64,000 bases of DNA from Flavobacterium selenitireducens (GTDB lineage Bacteria > Bacteroidota > Bacteroidia > Flavobacteriales > Flavobacteriaceae). The stretch covers positions 184,398 to 248,397 of the forward strand of contig NZ_JAAVIY010000005.1 of the NCBI RefSeq assembly GCF_014748335.1, in the 5' to 3' direction. A program made the translations under genes and the position numbers. Positions 62,127 through 64,000 of the stretch are shown here, in pieces. The stretch's first letter is position 1. Every line of letters begins with the position of its first letter. The notes under the pieces were generated by a model, which worked only from the letters and a program-made list of their open reading frames with translations, was not told the DNA's origin and did not search any database.

Positions 62127-62673
62127 GCGCTGTGGTTTTTTGGTTTGACAATTGGTTCTGCAATAGTTTGCGTGCTTTGAAAAGCTGTGTTTTGGACGTG
62201 CTCTCGGAAACGCCGAGGATTGAAGCAATCTCTTTGTGGCTGTAGCCTTCTACCGCATACATGACGAGAACGGTTCGGTATCCGTCTGGAAGGGAGTCGA
62301 TCATCATCTGGAGCGCGTCCGTATCGAAATCATCAGGATCCGCATCAATGCTTATAAAATGAGCTTCCTCGACTTCAGTAAACTGCATTTGCTTTCGGCT
62401 CCTCAAAAAATCGATGGCTTCCCTTACCATGATGCGTCGTATCCAACCTTCAAAACTACCTTCGAAACGGAAGCGTTGCAGGTTGTCAAAAACTTTGGTG
62501 AATCCCGTAATCATGACGTCTTCTGCATAATGCAGGTCCGAAATGTAATTGCGGCAGACGCTAAGCATTCTCGGGGCGTGTCGCTTGAAGAGCTTCTCCT
62601 CGGCCTTCGCATCGCGTTTGAGCGCCTTTTTGATAAGCGTCTCTTCAGATTCGTACAGCGTAATGATCTTCAT
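62110..62673 (-). CDS. RNA polymerase sigma-70 family (ECF) factor
   Basis: 187 aa. Region 2 (AEDVMITGFTKVFDNLQRFR, then EGWIRRIMVREAIDFLR) and region 4 (YSHKEIASILGVSESTSKTQ, then LFKARKLL). Binds core polymerase to read a special promoter set. First gene of a three-gene operon with the membrane protein and the outer-membrane protein; a -7 box TACATTTG lies at 62713-62706. Confidence 0.93.
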   Translation of the reverse strand: MKIITLYESEETLIKKALKRDAKAEEKLFKRHAPRMLSVCRNYISDLHYAEDVMITGFTKVFDNLQRFRFEGSFEGWIRRIMVREAIDFLRSRKQMQFTEVEEAHFISIDADPDDFDTDALQMMIDSLPDGYRTVLVMYAVEGYSHKEIASILGVSESTSKTQLFKARKLLQNQLSNQKTTAHGQEF

Positions 62674-62851
62674 TAGGTTCGGTTTCTAAGCCATAGACGG
62701 AAATGCAAATGTAGAAGTTGCCTGGGATTTATATTTTTTATTTTTTCGGATATCAGCCATTCCTACGTCAATTTCAAACGACGAATGAACCGATTAGTTC
62801 ATGGCGCCGCCGAACGCGGTCAGGTCGAAACCACTGCCGTATCTTTGTCTT

Positions 62852-63414
62852 ATGCAACAATACTCAGTTGCTATTTTTCCGCCTCCTTATAATAGGTAGG
62901 GTAAGAGACATGAAACAGGAATTACGCACGGCCATCGGAAAGCGGTTTGGTAGCGTCAATTCCGATGCGCATATCACGTTCAATGTTTTTCGATGCGACG
63001 AGACCGAACTGGCACTCCGGATTAAGGCCGTGCAACTGTTCTGCGGTCAAGTCGCACATTTGCCGATGCGGTTCAATCATTTTGGGAATATCCGAATGGA
63101 ACTTTTTTCCTGGCGCCCGATGTTGACGCTACCTTATATATAAAGTACTTGATGCAAGTGTTCCATCGGATGCATTCCGATTTCGGCGTCCAAGAGGTCG
63201 AACGATCCGCATATGAGTATCGCCCGACAGCTGTCGCCAAATGAAATGGTCGTCGCCAGATCATTTTACGGCAGTCCCGCATTTGTTGTTTGACTGGGAC
63301 CGCGTCAGTTTGCGACGGTTTAATTACTCCCGTATGCAATACGATGTAGTGACCGATTTCGTTTTTTCCGGCACTGGCAGTAAAGAAGAGGAACAACTGA
63401 CACTAGATTTTTGA
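62852..63414 (+). pseudogene. Decayed 2'-5' RNA ligase family gene
   Basis: Pieces of one protein lie in order in shifting frames: MQQYSVAIFPPPYN (62852), MKQELRTAIGKRFG and AHITFNVF (from 62910), PNGTFFLAPDVDATLYIKYL (63092), PHMSIARQLSPNEM (63207), and DWDRVSLRRFNYSR to the stop TGA at 63412. Both HxS/T motifs of 2H phosphoesterases (HIT and HMS) survive, but at least four frameshifts break the reading. A perfect -7 box TATCTTTG sits 4 nt before the first ATG. Confidence 0.85.
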
Positions 63415-63529
63415 AGAAAAGTTTGAAGATGGGTTTCATCTAACGAAAAATTTTCCAAACGTAACGCTTTCGTTATCTAAACGTTACGGATTATCGCGAA
63501 AAAACTTGCAAAATTTCCACATTTAAAAC

Positions 63530-63559
63530 TTGTAAATGCGAAAAAAGCGGCTACTTTTG
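63530..63559 (+). promoter_or_regulatory. rRNA operon promoter P1
   Basis: TTG (63530-63532), 19-nt spacer, TACTTTTG (63552-63559), followed by CACCCGC. Perfect Bacteroidota consensus. Confidence 0.85.
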
Positions 63560-63629
63560 CACCCGCATTGACAGCGAAGTTCATCGACATACTGAGGTAA
63601 TAAGGGGCAAAAAAAAGTGAAAAAAAGTT

Positions 63630-63660
63630 TTGTCGGAGACGAAAAGACTTTTTATCTTTG
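63630..63660 (+). promoter_or_regulatory. rRNA operon promoter P2
   Basis: TTTTG ending at 63632, 20-nt spacer, TATCTTTG (63653-63660). Confidence 0.85.
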
Positions 63661-63756
63661 CCGTCCGGTTTGAAAGGGTCGGATGTGTTTAAAGTTCCTT
63701 TATTATTGATGTGCCGGGCGGCAGGAAAAAAGATCAAAATATTTTTCTCAAAAAGC

Positions 63757-63786
63757 TTGGCAATTTAAAAACAAGTTGTACTTTTG
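63757..63786 (+). promoter_or_regulatory. rRNA operon promoter P3
   Basis: TTG (63757-63759), 19-nt spacer, TACTTTTG (63779-63786), followed by CACCCGC as in P1. Nearest to the 16S gene. Confidence 0.85.
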
Positions 63787-63853
63787 CACCCGCTTTGAGA
63801 CACAAGCGAAAGAAAAGAGATTGACAAGTTCATAGACATATTGGATTGACAGC

Positions 63854-63875
63854 ACTTCAGGAGTGATTCTGAAGT
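63854..63875 (+). other. Hairpin in the rRNA leader
   Basis: ACTTCAG, 8-nt loop, CTGAAGT in the 170-nt leader before 16S. Possibly part of rRNA processing or antitermination signals; low certainty. Confidence 0.35.
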
Positions 63876-63957
63876 AAGCAGAGAGTAAGGAGAAACAATA
63901 GCGTGTTTCTTTTGAATTATACTGAGTAAGGCTTGAAGTCGTAAGTTATTAAAATAT

Positions 63958-64000
63958 ACGATGAAGAGTTTGATCCTGGCTCAGGATGAACGCTAGCGGC
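63958..64000 (+). rRNA. rrs: 16S ribosomal RNA, 5' end (continues past the window)
   Basis: GAAGAGTTTGATCCTGGCTC and AGGATGAACGCTAGCGGC match the universal 16S start and the Bacteroidota version of helix 3. The 5' end is placed by alignment to E. coli position 1. Three tandem promoters lie upstream. Confidence 0.97.

Noticed and set aside
62718..63143. 141-codon plus-strand frame
   Set aside because: Non-coding upstream sequence is joined to one fragment of the RNA-ligase pseudogene.

Overview
The window is a chromosomal segment of a Bacteroidota bacterium, most likely a Flavobacteriaceae member (Flavobacterium-like, but fairly GC-rich for that genus). The evidence is the 16S rRNA 5' end at the right edge, repeated TAnnTTTG (-7) promoter boxes with TTG (-33) boxes about 20 nt upstream, no need for Shine-Dalgarno sites, a transketolase split into two genes, lipoproteins with many D residues, and family-typical protein lengths. 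No phage, IS element, integrase or CRISPR array was seen.

Layout. 1-5.3 kb: a MerR protein with both cobalamin-binding motifs of CarH-type photoreceptors, a 7TM hybrid histidine kinase, a DUF72 protein and a DHFR-like reductase. 5.4-6.2 kb: an array of short palindromes, a very strong hairpin and a tRNA-Leu/tRNA-Lys/tRNA-Lys operon. 6.3-13.1 kb: aroK, a phosphoribosyltransferase, an S4 protein, an FKBP-like lipoprotein, split transketolase and a secreted Bacteroidota protein. 13.2-22.3 kb: TPR histidine kinase, dnaB with a duplicated 3' fragment behind it, accA, an alpha/beta hydrolase, and a tgt-lptF/G-EamA run. 22.7-31.3 kb: polysaccharide and histidine catabolism: GH30, a VOC/transglutaminase-like fusion, a GH2-GH53 fusion, hutG-hutF. 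31.7-33.4 kb: an accessory stretch with small transcription units and a frameshifted gene. 33.4-37.4 kb: a TetR-controlled membrane-protein operon and an S9 peptidase. 38.1-42.9 kb: a cyanophycin locus (synthetase, cyanophycinase, isoaspartyl peptidase). 43.1-50.5 kb: three SDRs, AraC, Crp and HxlR regulators, a quinone-oxidoreductase-type enzyme, an AhpD-like protein and a nucleosidase. 50.6-55.5 kb: DUF4394 lipoprotein, S41 protease, GNAT/nitrilase fusion. 56.2-59.6 kb: thrS-infC-rpmI-rplT, with infC starting on ATA. 60.3-62.7 kb: sigma factor, membrane protein and outer-membrane protein operon. 62.85-63.4 kb: a decayed 2'-5' RNA ligase gene. 63.5-64 kb: three tandem rRNA promoters and the start of 16S rRNA.

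How it fits together. The cyanophycin genes form a complete make-and-break cycle for an Arg/Asp storage polymer: CphA makes it, CphB cuts it to beta-Asp-Arg, and the isoaspartyl peptidase releases Asp and Arg. HutG/HutF supply the formyl-glutamate branch of histidine breakdown. GH2-GH53 joins endo-galactanase and exo-galactosidase chemistry in one secreted chain.

The most unusual signals are non-coding. A six-copy family of modular inverted-repeat elements sits at gene ends. There are short tandem repeats in many gaps, several genes whose -7 box lies 3-4 nt before the ATG (leaderless), and clear palindromic operators beside the TetR and HxlR genes.
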